From positions 60,151,598-60,215,597 of the forward strand of contig JBANSL010000020.1 in NCBI GenBank assembly GCA_037127255.1: a DNA stretch of 64,000 nucleotides, written 5' to 3'. The position numbers and the translations under genes were made by a program. A model generated the notes under the pieces. The model saw only the letters and a program-made list of their open reading frames with translations. It was not told the origin of the DNA and did not search any database. Positions 1 to 9,671 of the stretch are shown here, piece by piece; position 1 is the first letter of the stretch, and every line of letters begins with the position of its first letter. Source of the DNA: Persicaria tinctoria (Eukaryota > Streptophyta > Magnoliopsida > Caryophyllales > Polygonaceae).

Positions 1-49
1 AATGCATAAAATCATCATTTATTCATCTTTGTTTGCAATTAACCACCCA
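1..49. repeat. Edge of a dispersed repeat ending in AACCACCC motifs
   Basis: This stretch reads as a terminal piece of the repeat family whose other copies lie at 6925-7104 and, inverted, near 9555-9606. All carry the phrase TTTGTTTGCAATTAACCACC. Only one end is inside the window, so the family cannot be classified here. Confidence 0.5.
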
Positions 50-420
50 TCTATATCTATATTAAAAGCACGAGTTTGAAAAATAAACAGTGCCCGGACC
101 CTTTTACCCCCATTATTTATATGCAATAACAAGATTGCCCTTTCTTCCTAAGATCATGTTTATCAGTTACTGTTCAAGATACTAAAATTACTACTTTTTT
201 ATTCATCTCTCTCCGCCACATCAGCATAGCATCCCTTTCCCACTTTTTCCAGTTTAACAATAGCATCTCAAGCATCCCATAATCCATCTTTTTTTACCAA
301 TTCAATTTACGAATATACCCTTCTATAACAATTATTTCCAACATGTTTATAATATGATTATAATATTATATTAGTATTTAAATACTAAATTGTAATTAAA
401 AAATTTTGATTTAAAATAAA
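50..420 (+). mobile_element. Helitron-like 5' end (partial)
   Basis: The sequence begins TCTATATCTATATTAAAAGC and is preceded by A. A 5'-TC next to an A/T target, followed by an AT-rich TATATTAAAA tract, is typical of plant Helitron 5' termini. No Rep/helicase coding sequence and no CTRR hairpin 3' end were found downstream; the right limit is a guess where the neighbouring transposon sequence begins. It could instead be an unrelated AT-rich repeat. Confidence 0.4.
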
Positions 421-518
421 ATAGAAAACTTCATTGATTAAAAAAAAAAGAAATTACACAAAAGCTAATGCATAAACTAAATTGCAACGTACGAAACATA
501 ATACGAAATTTGCGAAAT

Positions 519-1943
519 CTAATTGCCTCCACGTGTGGATCCAAATTTTTGCCAAATATGTTCCTTCAAGTCTTCCCTTAGTCGGCGGTGCGTACCATTA
601 TCATGAAGATCATGCCTCTTCTTTATATACTCTTGCATAGTCGCGTGGCGCTCGGTCGAAAATGTCCAAGCATCGTCGTCAACCGGTGCAGCCTCACCGT
701 TTACACCTTCCTCGAATTGTGGAATCTCGTATCCATGATGACTATAACCTTCTCGCTCGTCTTCCACGATCATATTGTGCAAAATGATGCATGCTCTCAT
801 TATCTTACTGACCAAAATTGGATCCCAAGATAATGCTGGATGACGAACTATTGCAAAACGAGCTTGTAGTACTCCAAATGCTCTTTCCACATCTTTGCGA
901 GCGGAAGCCACATATTGAGCAAATAGCTTCATTTTGGTTCCTTGAGGAGCCTTTGGTGCTTTGACAAATGTAGCCCATTCAGGGTAGATTCCATCAGTAA
1001 GATAGTACCCCATGGAGTACTCGTGTCCCCCGATATTGAAATTAACATTCGGAGCTGTACCTTGTAAAATATCATCAAACACAGGGGATCGATCAAGAAC
1101 GTTAATATCATTATTTGTACCTGGGACTCCGAAGAAAGCATGCCATATCCATAGGTCGTAGGATGCAACGGCCTCGAGTATAATTGTTGGATGACCATGA
1201 TATCCACCCGCGAATTGACCTTTCCATGCAGTTGGGCAATTCTTCCAAGCCCAATGCATACAATCAATGCTACCCAACATTCCTGGAAAACCACGAGACT
1301 CTCCTACGCTCAGCAGACGTTGTATGTCTGCTGCATTTGGTCGTCGAAGGTACTCGTCTCCAAAATAGTTGATGATTCCATCAACAAAATGGGACAAGCA
1401 CAATCTTGCTGTGGCCCCTGATAGACGAAGGTATTCATCACTAGCATCAGCAGCAAGGCCATATGCCAGAATACGAATTGCACTTGTGATTTTCTGCAAC
1501 GCAGAAATGCCCATACGTCCAGTGCAATCCGGCCGTTGTTGGAAGTACACCATCTCCGATTCCAAACGTTGAACGATGCGGTTGAAAACTCCCTTACTCA
1601 TCCTGAACCTGCGTCGGAAGACCTCATCTGGGTAGGTTGACACCTCCGAGAAGTAGTCACTTGACAATTGAGCGAAGCCCCTCTCCCTCCCTCTTTCAAT
1701 GTGGGTACGGCGACGTCTCGTTCTTGAACTTTCAGGTTGTTGAAAAGTTTCTTGAGCTCGAACAGTAGCAGCTTTCCATGCTTCAAAGCAAGCTTGAAGC
1801 TCACCATCTCCGTCAGAGCTACTACTAGAAAGGAAAGGGTTTGTGTTTGAAGAATCTGAATCGGGGCTAGCCATTTGTTGGTGCTTTGGGATGGGATGAG
1901 TTCTGGATGTGGTGTGATTATCTTCAAAGTATGCAATGTTCAT
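519..1943 (-). CDS. PIF/Harbinger DDE transposase
   Basis: Nuclease-type transposase of the plant PIF/Harbinger superfamily (DDE_Tnp_4 / Plant_tran family, related to HARBI1 and ALP1). The 474-residue frame is uninterrupted. The N-terminal ~75 residues are Ser-rich, followed by a basic TRRRRTHIERGRERG stretch and a helix-rich region containing FRMSKGVFNRIVQRLE. The catalytic core shows GSIDCMHW (first Asp), GTNNDINVL (second Asp) and KDVERAFGVLQ (Glu), so all three acidic residues are present. A more likely start is the internal methionine of MASPDSDSS near 1872. The partner DNA-binding gene lies just upstream. With no stop or frameshift, the copy could be recently active; this is inference. 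Confidence 0.9.
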   Translation of the reverse strand: MNIAYFEDNHTTSRTHPIPKHQQMASPDSDSSNTNPFLSSSSSDGDGELQACFEAWKAATVRAQETFQQPESSRTRRRRTHIERGRERGFAQLSSDYFSEVSTYPDEVFRRRFRMSKGVFNRIVQRLESEMVYFQQRPDCTGRMGISALQKITSAIRILAYGLAADASDEYLRLSGATARLCLSHFVDGIINYFGDEYLRRPNAADIQRLLSVGESRGFPGMLGSIDCMHWAWKNCPTAWKGQFAGGYHGHPTIILEAVASYDLWIWHAFFGVPGTNNDINVLDRSPVFDDILQGTAPNVNFNIGGHEYSMGYYLTDGIYPEWATFVKAPKAPQGTKMKLFAQYVASARKDVERAFGVLQARFAIVRHPALSWDPILVSKIMRACIILHNMIVEDEREGYSHHGYEIPQFEEGVNGEAAPVDDDAWTFSTERHATMQEYIKKRHDLHDNGTHRRLREDLKEHIWQKFGSTRGGN

Positions 1944-1955
1944 TTATATAGAAGG

Positions 1956-2178
1956 CACATGCAATTTCAGAATTTGGAATCTCGAAGACTGACATTGAGT
2001 AGACAAGGCTCTACCACAAACCGACAACTCTCTATCACATGCAATTTCAGAATTTGGAATCTCGAAGACTGACATTGAGTAGACAAGGCTCTACCACAAA
2101 CCGACAACTCTCTATCACATGCAATTTCAGAATTTGGAATCTCGAAGACCGACATTGAGTAGACAACTCTCTATCACA
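1956..2178. repeat. 80-bp tandem repeat, about 2.8 copies
   Basis: Units start at 1956, 2036 and 2116 with CACATGCAATTTCAG. The first two are almost identical over 80 bp; the third lacks roughly 24 bp of its middle. The array sits immediately upstream of the transposase gene, between the two genes of the Harbinger element, so it may belong to its promoter or leader. Confidence 0.9.
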
Positions 2179-2321
2179 TGCAGATTCAAAATTTAAAAAT
2201 GACACAACATTTTAAATAAAGATAACTTCCATTACATGAAGGTCACATGCATTACATTAAAGAAACATGCATTACATTAAAGAAACATGCATAAACACAA
2301 ATGAACTTAAGCTTTGATCTC

Positions 2322-3437
2322 TCATGGGAAAGAGTCCTCCGCAAGCTCCTTGAATAACTTCATTTTGAGCTTCTCACCTTCCGGTGGAAGATTTGGAGTT
2401 GCCATGAGTTGACTAAGCAAGTCAATCTTCTTCACTTGCGTGTACCCTTGCGCCTTCTCCCTCTTGCGAACCTCCTTCGCCATCTGCAACTCATACATTT
2501 GTTTGAACTTTTCAGCTTCTTCCTTTGCCTGTTCGACGGCAACCTCTCTCTGTGCAGCTTGATCGGATGACATGACTTCTTTTCCTTTTCTCTTGGATTT
2601 CTTGATGCCCATTGGACGCTGAATTGGGTTGACAGTAAAGACACTCGTGGGAGTATCTGAACCAGGGGTATCCTCTCCACCAGTTGTTCGAGATCTCTTT
2701 GAACTCCCACTACTTGCATTGCAACGGTTGATTTTATCTAAATAATCAACACTCCACTTCGGCTCATCACGCAGTAGTACCCATGCATGCTCCTCTTTGA
2801 ATCGTTTTCCATCCGTCCTTGAAGCATAAAGCTCATGTGCCCTCGTAATGACATCCTTGTCCGCCTCGCCAGATGCTCTCATTCGACTTGCCTCCTGAAA
2901 ACAACCAACAAACTTAGCTACATTCGAATTGATTTTTTGCCAGTGAGCTTTACATTTCTTTCCATCCCTTTCCACTTGGTGTGGTTTCCTATACTTCTCA
3001 TAAAAGGCTCCAATTCTATCCCAAAATGCATTTGCATCTTGATCGGTGTTGATGACCGCGTCGGTCGAGATGTTTATCCAAGCGCTAACGAGAAGATTAT
3101 CGTCTTCCACACTCCAAGTGGAGCAAGAAGAACGAATTGCATCAGCACCTTCTCCGACTTCACCACGGCCTGAACCACGAGCCCCGGCACGACCTCGCCC
3201 ACGAGCACTAAGACGACCTCGACCTCGAGAACTAGAACCGACACCTTGTTGCGTGCTATAAGTTGGGATAGGTTGGGATTGTTGTGAATTTTCACTTCCA
3301 GCAGTGTCTGGGGTAAGGTTTTGTGGGTTTGAAGAAAGCAATTGCTCGTAATAGCCTAGCTCATATTCTGAAGAAAGGGACATATTGCTCAAGCCAGAAA
3401 AAAAGAAATTATCAGCTTGATTTTGAGATGGATCCAT
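2322..3437 (-). CDS. Harbinger ORF1: Myb/SANT-like DNA-binding protein
   Basis: Second gene of the PIF/Harbinger element. In this superfamily a Myb/SANT protein binds the terminal repeats and brings the transposase to DNA. I start at MDPSQNQ (3437) rather than the in-frame methionine at 3566, because the upstream residues look like untranslated leader. Order of parts: Ser/Gln-rich N-terminus; a Gly/Arg run (SSRGRGRLSARGRGRAG); a trihelix-like SANT region with WSVEDDNLLVSAWINIS, FWDRIGAFYEKY and CKAHWQKINSNVAKF; then a basic segment and a charged coiled-coil tail (NAM-associated C-terminal-like, AKEEAEKFKQMYELQMAKE). Database homologues are often mislabelled 'glutathione S-transferase T3-like'. 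The frame is intact. Confidence 0.85.
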   Translation of the reverse strand: MDPSQNQADNFFFSGLSNMSLSSEYELGYYEQLLSSNPQNLTPDTAGSENSQQSQPIPTYSTQQGVGSSSRGRGRLSARGRGRAGARGSGRGEVGEGADAIRSSCSTWSVEDDNLLVSAWINISTDAVINTDQDANAFWDRIGAFYEKYRKPHQVERDGKKCKAHWQKINSNVAKFVGCFQEASRMRASGEADKDVITRAHELYASRTDGKRFKEEHAWVLLRDEPKWSVDYLDKINRCNASSGSSKRSRTTGGEDTPGSDTPTSVFTVNPIQRPMGIKKSKRKGKEVMSSDQAAQREVAVEQAKEEAEKFKQMYELQMAKEVRKREKAQGYTQVKKIDLLSQLMATPNLPPEGEKLKMKLFKELAEDSFP

Positions 3438-3554
3438 AATGAAAAGAAGATGAAGAAGAGTTGGTGGAGTTGGTGTGTTTTGAAATGGTTGTGATGATAA
3501 GGTTTTATAGCCAAAATCAGACTTGACCACATTTTTACATCCTTCAAACATTTG

Positions 3555-3655
3555 ACGGGACACCACACTTCAACTATACAGATCAATAAATCTGCATTTG
3601 ACGGGACAACTCAATAAATCTGCATTTGACGGGACATCACACTTCATCTATACAG
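3555..3655. repeat. Short direct repeat (ATAAATCTGCATTTGACGGGACA)
   Basis: The phrase AATAAATCTGCATTTGACGG recurs at about 3587 and 3612, and GACGGGACA(C/T)CACACTTC recurs at 3555 and about 3628. It lies upstream of the Harbinger ORF1 and probably belongs to the transposon leader. Confidence 0.6.
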
Positions 3656-3669
3656 ATCATTTATACCAA

Positions 3670-4415
3670 TGTCACAAATGAGTTGACTACATTTTTACAT
3701 CCTCCAAACATTCAATGAAGTGTGTTACGAACAAAAAAAAAAAAATTTAACTGGACTCGGTATGAAGTTTCGAAAATTGTCAGAAAGTTTCGAACATAGT
3801 AAAACCCTCATTTGAGCCCTGAAACGACCTCAAATGGCTTAAAAAGCCCATAGGTCACGACATAGCTGTGAGTTTTGTTCGTGACGCGATTCCCTATCCG
3901 GAAAGGTATTATAATAAGCAATCGGACACCGAATGACCAAGATCCAATTTACCGAGCAAAATTACAATATAATTATATCAAAATAAATCATTTTTTTCAT
4001 ATTATGTCGAAACATATTCAAGTTTGATGTCTATGTGTAGAGAAAAATGAATCTAGTATTATGGTAATTTTTTTTTTTTTTTTTTACATTTTACATACCG
4101 AAATTAGTATTATATGAATTTAATTAAATTCGGCCAGATGCAATCTGGGCCGTCCGTGCGTTGCAATCCCAGCCGTCCATCCCAGCGTCCTGTGGTGTGG
4201 CGACACGTGGCCTGCCCATCTGCAGCACTGCGTCAGCCACCCTTCTTCCAAACGGTGTGTTTTGCTTTGTTCCGCACTTAAACTACGTCGTTTTGACTCT
4301 TTAATTTCCGAAAAAAAAATAAACAGCGATACCTTTTTGGTATCCCATAAACATCCGCCAGCCTTCTCCCACAATATTTTATATTTTTTTTTCACTTTAG
4401 CATCCCTATATTCCC
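3670..4415. other. No gene seen; AT-rich subterminal transposon DNA
   Basis: Long A and T runs (near 3730, 4070 and 4310). A minus-strand frame at 4120-4395 has no recognisable domain. I read this as the upstream or terminal portion of the Harbinger element. Confidence 0.4.
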
Positions 4416-4435
4416 CCCCGTTAAAAGTGCTCTAA

Positions 4436-4620
4436 AAATTAAAACGGCCCATTCTATCCATGATCTCCACCGCCTCTTTCTCCTCTCCCTTCTCTTTCTT
4501 CTCGCCGTCTCTTTCTCCTTCATCTCAAGCCAAGTAGTCAAGCGCCATCACTGCAATCGGCTTCCATAGTCCTCACCGCATGGTCGACGCTTTCCTTTGA
4601 TCGTTTCCTCTATTGAAAAG
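4436..4620 (+). other. Possible non-coding first exon with CT-rich leader
   Basis: A pyrimidine-rich stretch typical of plant 5' leaders ends in GAAAAG followed by a good splice donor, GTAAGT, at 4621. No sustained reading frame runs through it. It could be the leader of the gene whose ERD2-like exons remain at 5657-5973, or of a lost gene. Confidence 0.3.
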
Positions 4621-5102
4621 GTAAGTCTAGATTTCCACAGTTCCACTTTTTGTGAATCCCTAACCCTAAAATCGATTTTATTTATTTTGAGAGTGAGAAT
4701 TCAAGGGGATTTGACTAATCCTACCTGTAATTGGGCTCTCATACCGAATCCTCTTTGTTCTCGGGCTCGGTGAGTTGTAATTAAGGAGGTGAGGTACTGA
4801 GTGGACTGCGGCGACTGGGAGGGGCCGCTGTGGCGATTGGGCGACGACCATGGAGAAGCAGGAGAGATAATAGAGGAAGGGGATTAGGGTTAGGAGGTGG
4901 TCTGTGGAGGTTAATAGGAAGAACAGCGAATTTGAATGTGAATATTTAGGATAAATAAATCAATGTCCTCGACAATTTCGATTTGATTGATTGTTTCCTC
5001 CATCCTTTGTTGATAACCTATTTTTAGGACTCCAAATTCAGGGTTTTCGTTGAGATTTGATGCAATTTGAGATTTATGGCTCTGAACAACGACGTATGAG
5101 CA

Positions 5103-5267
5103 ATGGCAGCGGAGTACCAGAAATTCGGCTCAGTTTGGTTCATTGTAGAGATGGGGAGGGGACTGCACGATGTTTCCATAATGCGATGCTTTGGAGTCAG
5201 AACTCGACTATTCGACGACCGTATCTCTCTTCCTTATCCCATCGTCGACGGCCTAATTCTTCAGTAA
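5103..5267 (+). other. Small open frame of 54 codons, function unknown
   Basis: A frame beginning MAAEYQKFGSVWFIVEMG and ending at TAA, within a locally GC-richer stretch. I do not recognise the product. It lies between the candidate leader exon and the ERD2-like exons but does not match any part of that family that I know. It may be a chance frame. Confidence 0.2.
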
Positions 5268-5656
5268 TTACCCCTCCTTCCGCCTTTCGTTTAGAATTTC
5301 CTTGACATCCTGTATCTACCTCAAGGTAATTTCAGTACTACCTCAGCTATGAGTGATGCATAACTTAAAGGTCAGCCACATTCTTTACAATGAAATTTTT
5401 CATATATTCAAAGTTATTATCCGCAGTGTGAATTTTAAAATCTCCAGAAGCTGTCACTTTAGATCATTAGATATCATTTTGTATTTTTAGCTTCATGATC
5501 TATTAAGAATATGTGAAATCTTTTTATAATTGCCCACGATACCAATATGCACGTAGATAATGCAATCATCACAAATTGATAGGCTGTATTTAATGGATAT
5601 CATATTGTCTTATTTGATATATGAAGGACTTCTTACTTTGCTTGCCATTTCTACAG

Positions 5657-5973
5657 ATTATTGAACCCTTTACAGCTTATTATGTGTTTGCCCTTGGTAT
5701 GGCTCGGTCACTGTGCTATGCATACTGGGTACTTCAGGTATGATCTCATTCCTCACATAGCTTTCACGCGCTCTATTAGTCCTTCATAACATACACAGGA
5801 GTATTCTAAGAATGCTATCTTTTAAGTAAGATCATTTAGTAAACATTTGCGTGGTTTTAATGTTGAGACAATTTCTTGCCCTCTGGTCTGTGCAGGTATT
5901 GGACACTAGAAGCAGATTTCTGACAAGTCTAGGATACAAGTTGTCGCCTTCTGCGGTGTTCCATTCACACTAG
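5657..5973 (+). pseudogene. Fragment of an ERD2-like (ER lumen protein-retaining receptor) gene
   Basis: Two consecutive exons remain. The first (5657-5737, 27 codons) encodes IIEPFTAYYVFALGMARSLC and ends WVLQ. The second (5896 on) encodes VLDTRSRFLTSLGYK and then loses similarity, hitting a stop at 5971. The family normally has IVEPFTAHYVFALG(V/I)ARF...WVLQ followed by VLDTRGRLL..LGYG, covering the later membrane segments of this seven-helix Golgi/ER receptor. Acceptors (TCTACAG, TGTGCAG) and the donor CAG/GTATGA are intact. The upstream exons (about two thirds of the protein) and the last ~40 residues are absent, so it cannot encode a working receptor. Confidence 0.7.
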
Positions 5974-6924
5974 AAGCAAGTATTGGATGCGCTCTATTAG
6001 TCCTCCATAACATACACACTAGAAGCAGATTACTGACAAGCAGAGGTCGGTGTTACATTAAACTCCTATCCGAACACCAATGTTATCTTAATCTAATTGT
6101 GAATACTTACATAATACCCCCCCTAAAAATATCATTCAGAATAAATAGCATAATACCAAGCTATCTTTGAAGTTAAGGCAACGAATGGTATTGACAATGA
6201 CTTCCTTTTTGGCCTTATGACCTGACTTAAATGTACCACAAAAAAATGTTTTACGTGGAAATGGAATTTTTTTTTTTTTCATATTTTCATGGCTAAATAT
6301 TGTAAGCTTCGTTTTAATATTTCTCTATTTTATTATGAAATTAGTTTGACAATTAAAATATTTCAAAGTAACAGGCCCGGTTAAGAAGGCCATTATGATT
6401 TAAGCAAATGCATAAGTAAAATCTTTTTTCTCTAAGGTTTATGTAGAAATTGATCATGTACCACTTTTTACTCCTGGTTCAGTTCTTGCTCTCAATTTGA
6501 TCCAACCCCCCCACACCAAAGCTTTGGTGTTCAGTAAAAAAATTTGGGCTTAATTTTTCTATTTATATTTCACTTTTAAAATGTGCAAGTTAAAAATTGG
6601 GTATGAATTTTGGTACATTGTAAATTTACCATTGAATTTTGGATTTGGCACCAAATTTCTCCATTTTGTTATGTTATGATGAAGCTGGTTTAATTAAAAA
6701 AAGCTTATTTCACTTCGAATATGGATGTTTCTTCCTGAATTAGGTGACTTAGGTGGCTGATATGCGTATTGGTAACGGAGTTGGGAGTGGGACTAGGTGT
6801 ACCAAAGTATTGAGCTCTCAGTTCAAGCACTGCACGGATGTTAACACAGCCAAAATTTGATCAAGGAGAACCATATGGGATAGAATGAAAGTTGTCGAAT
6901 TAAGGGTGGGTGTCGCCAACCTAG
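5974..6924. other. No gene seen
   Basis: AT-rich. A short phrase from the preceding intron (GCTCTATTAGTCC..CATAACATACACA, near 5772) recurs near 5991, and ACTAGAAGCAGATT from the ERD2-like exon recurs near 6020, showing local duplication. No coding sequence or RNA gene recognised. Confidence 0.5.
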
Positions 6925-7104
6925 TTATTCAAAAAATTTCACTTAACCACCCTTTATTCACCTTTGTTTGCAATTAACCACCCATTATTTAAAAAATTTC
7001 ACTTAACCACCCTTTATTCACTTTTGTTTGCAATTAACCACCCCTTATTCAAAAAATTTCACTTAACCACCCTTTATAACAAATTGTTTGCAAGTGACCA
7101 CCCA
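6925..7104. repeat. 60-bp tandem repeat, three copies
   Basis: Units start at 6925, 6985 and 7045 with TTATT(C/T)AAAAAATTTCAC and end in ACCACCC(A/C). Copies one and two are nearly identical; the third diverges in its second half (TTTATAACAAATTGTTTGC). The array forms the left terminal block of the composite element. Confidence 0.9.
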
Positions 7105-7527
7105 TCCTCCCATTTTTCTTTAAATTAAACTTCTATTAAATTCAACTTAAAAGTAAAAGACGAAAATGCACCCAAATTTGGTTTTACGGTTTTTATTTAT
7201 TATTATTTATACAAAATTACCATTAATGTATGCAAGTTATGCCCACCTCTGCTAGTAGGTCAGATGTAGTCATACCTCTTTCGGTCATTGACGCTTTATT
7301 TGCACCCTTCTCTGGCAATACTTGATAGTAGACCTGTCAGAACACGATCCGAACCGGTCGACCCGACTCGAAACACCCGAAATTTTTTGGTCAAGAGCCG
7401 AAAATTTTGACCCAAATTTTTTTTCCTACCCGAACTCGAAAACCGGGTAATTTTTCGGGTCATCTGGGTTTAGACCCGGTGACCCAATTGATCTGGTGAA
7501 CCGATTAACTCGATTGATTTATAATTA

Positions 7528-8914
7528 GGCAAATTTACAGAAAACCACCTCTTATATATATGTTCTTTCATTTAACCACCTCTTAAAGAGAAATGTACAT
7601 AAAACCACCTCTTATACATATCTGTCAACAAAAAGCCACCCTTAGCTCTTTTCCGTCCAAAGGGCTGTTAGTTCTGTGAGAAAAGACCCAATTACCCTTA
7701 ATGTTTCTTTTAATTTATTCACATTGCCCCTAACAAAAGTGAAAAGCCCTTTGAGAAAGGTGGCTTGACCCTTCAGTTTTCCATTTGCAAGCTTGAAAGG
7801 AGACAAGTTCGCCGGAGTCCCCATCTCCTCCTTGCAGTTGATGTTGACGCTGAGCTCGGGCATAGCGCCATCCTTGTTGCCGATAACCCTCGCCCCTCGA
7901 TCTCCCTTGTCAGTCGACTTTACTCCCGGAGTCGTCCTTGCTCCTCCTCGTTCTGTTGCAGATGTGCCATGCCACCGACATCGTCAGACAATTCCGACGA
8001 CGCCGATGCCAGCCCGGGAGAGAAGCTCAGCCAAGCCTTGCCTTCTGAAGTTGAGGCGATTGTTGAGGAAGGCCCAACCATTCCAAATTAATCATCACAT
8101 ATAAGCAATACATACATAATCACACAAATTTTGACAGCATCCAGTCATCCACCAATTTTCATTAGAAGGGATTGCACCATAATCTGAATCTGAATCCTCA
8201 TATACAATCAATAATGAATTCAGCAACTTTGATAAATCCCGAGAAATAGAAATCTACACCGACAACGAATAGAGGCAACAATAAAGAACTATAACTCAAT
8301 CGCAAACAATTTTACGAATTCGAAAACCTCTAGAAATAGAAAAAACTCCAAGGAAGAAAGTGAAACTCATAAACAAATCAAATCGAGAAAATTAATAGCA
8401 CAAAAGAGCAACAACTCTAGGTTATAGACTTCTAACGACCCAATTTGAGATTTCTTCTGGACTTCCCCTAAACACCATGGCTCTTGAAAACTCATCGCCA
8501 TTATCAACTGGCCATCTTCTACACAGTGCATCCGGTGGCAACCTCGTACGCTTGCATCTACTCCTTGTCTCCTGCGCCTGTTTTCACCATTTTTGCTAAG
8601 CTCCGACTGCTTTGAGCTCGAATCATCCAAATCGCAGAGAACCCCTCTTCATGGATTTAGATTGATGGACTTAAAAGAGATGAAGAGTCAAAGGTGCATT
8701 TTTTTTACAATATTATACTCCGTATTTTATAGATAAGATCGAGGACAATCATGTATTTTCACACTATTTTAACAGTCGAACCGACAGAAAACAGATGGGG
8801 GTGGTTGTATGTTGACATCAGCTATATTAGGGGTGGTTTTATGCAAGTTTTTATTTAAGAGGTGGTTAAGTGAAAAGAGGAATATTTAAAAGGTGGTTTT
8901 TTTGTAAATTTGCC
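7528..8914. mobile_element. Non-autonomous Mutator-like element with 9-bp target duplication
   Basis: Ends are GGCAAATTTACAGAAAACCACC and, inverted, GGCAAATTTACAAAAAAACCACC. They are flanked by the identical 9-mer TTATAATTA at 7519-7527 and 8915-8923. Nine-base duplication plus extended inverted ends is diagnostic of Mutator-like elements. The 1,387-bp interior holds no transposase. The GC-rich 7780-8080 stretch contains only short frames and may be a captured host fragment, which I do not recognise. Confidence 0.85.
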
Positions 8915-9034
8915 TTATAATTATATATGATTAATTTTTTTTTATGGAGATTCCAATTTATTACATTTTATAATTACAATTACTTGATCTTTCATTTTCA
9001 AATCAACTTTTATATTTATTTGTATTGTATAATA

Positions 9035-9230
9035 CTCTCTCCGATCGATAATATTTGATTTTTAAGAAGATAAAACATTAAAATATTAAAACAATTTTAT
9101 GCTTAATACTAATTGCATTAATTTATTTATTTTTAAAAAATTATTTAAAAATTTGATATTTTAGATATTTTTAAATTTTATTAAAAATTACAAGAAATAG
9201 TAAAAATCAAATATTTTAGATCAAATATAG
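9035..9230. mobile_element. Stowaway-like MITE
   Basis: A 196-bp element flanked by TA (9033-9034 and 9231-9232). The left end CTCTCTCCGATCGATAATAT runs into TTTGATTTTT; the inverted right end is CTATATTTGATCTAAAATATTTGATTTTT. TA duplication, length and AT-rich interior fit Tc1/mariner-derived Stowaway MITEs. Confidence 0.75.
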
Positions 9231-9671
9231 TATATAATTACAAACGCTAGAACTTAAGAACCACGTCTTTAATTTTAGCATTTTAAAATTATCACAAAAT
9301 TACCAAATCGTGATTTTTTTAATTTAAAAAATAGAAATTGACGAACCCGAAATCGACCCGAATCGGGCCAAACTCGAGTTCAAGTCAACTCGGATCTACA
9401 CGGGACCCGTTTTACGCGAAACCCGAAATGACCAAATTTGGGGGCATTTTCGTCTTTTACTTTTAAGTTGAATTTAAAAAAAATGGGAGGATGGGTGGAT
9501 ACTTGCAAACAATTTGTTATAAGGGGTAGTTAAGTGAAAAGTTTTGAATAAGGGTTGGTTAATTGCAAACAAAGGTGAATAAAGGGTGGTTTTATGCATT
9601 TTCGCCTAACAAATATAAACCGTTGAGACAAAATGGATGATCCTGGTCTCCTGATTAGATAACAACAAGTG

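Larger units (their letters stand above)
490..4432 (-). mobile_element. PIF/Harbinger DNA transposon with both genes
   Basis: Two adjacent minus-strand genes, a Myb/SANT-type DNA-binding protein (2322-3437) and a DDE transposase (519-1943), give the standard two-gene plan of plant PIF/Harbinger elements. A candidate terminus at the right reads, on the minus strand, GAGCACTTTTAACGGGGG next to a TAA/TTA trinucleotide, the usual target for this superfamily. I could not find the matching left inverted repeat, so the left boundary is approximate and may be truncated or lie in diverged sequence. Confidence 0.65.
7331..9440. mobile_element. TA-flanked CGGGT-rich element, split by a MULE and lacking its right end
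   Basis: It begins at TA/GACCTGTCAGAACACG, matching the complete relative at 36090-36481. The internal GACCCGAACCCGG-type sequence and an AT-rich centre follow the same order as that copy. The centre is interrupted at 7528 by a MULE and contains a Stowaway-like MITE at 9035. The right side (9330-9435) matches the relative up to AAACCCGAAATGACC and then stops short of the terminal GACAGGTC. Confidence 0.65.
6925..9606. mobile_element. Composite transposon block with inverted terminal sequences
   Basis: The left block (7045-7190: CACTTAACCACCC, GTTTGCAAGT, TTCAACTTAAAAGTAAAAGACG) is repeated in inverted orientation at about 9440-9606, and the right end reads AAAGGGTGGTTTTATGCATT then TTCGCC. 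This is the style of Mutator-like ends, but the left terminus lacks the last ~20 bp and I found no target duplication. Three further elements lie inside (7331-9440, 7528-8914 and 9035-9230), so this is a nest of insertions rather than one gene-bearing element. Confidence 0.55.

Noticed and set aside
490..520. Left terminal inverted repeat of the first Harbinger element
   Set aside because: No sequence near here matches the inverted form of the right-end candidate GAGCACTTTTAACGG, so the boundary could not be claimed.
6925..7104. Three regular repeats resembling a CRISPR-like array
   Set aside because: Units are contiguous 60-bp tandem copies with no unique spacers, in a plant nuclear transposon; not CRISPR.
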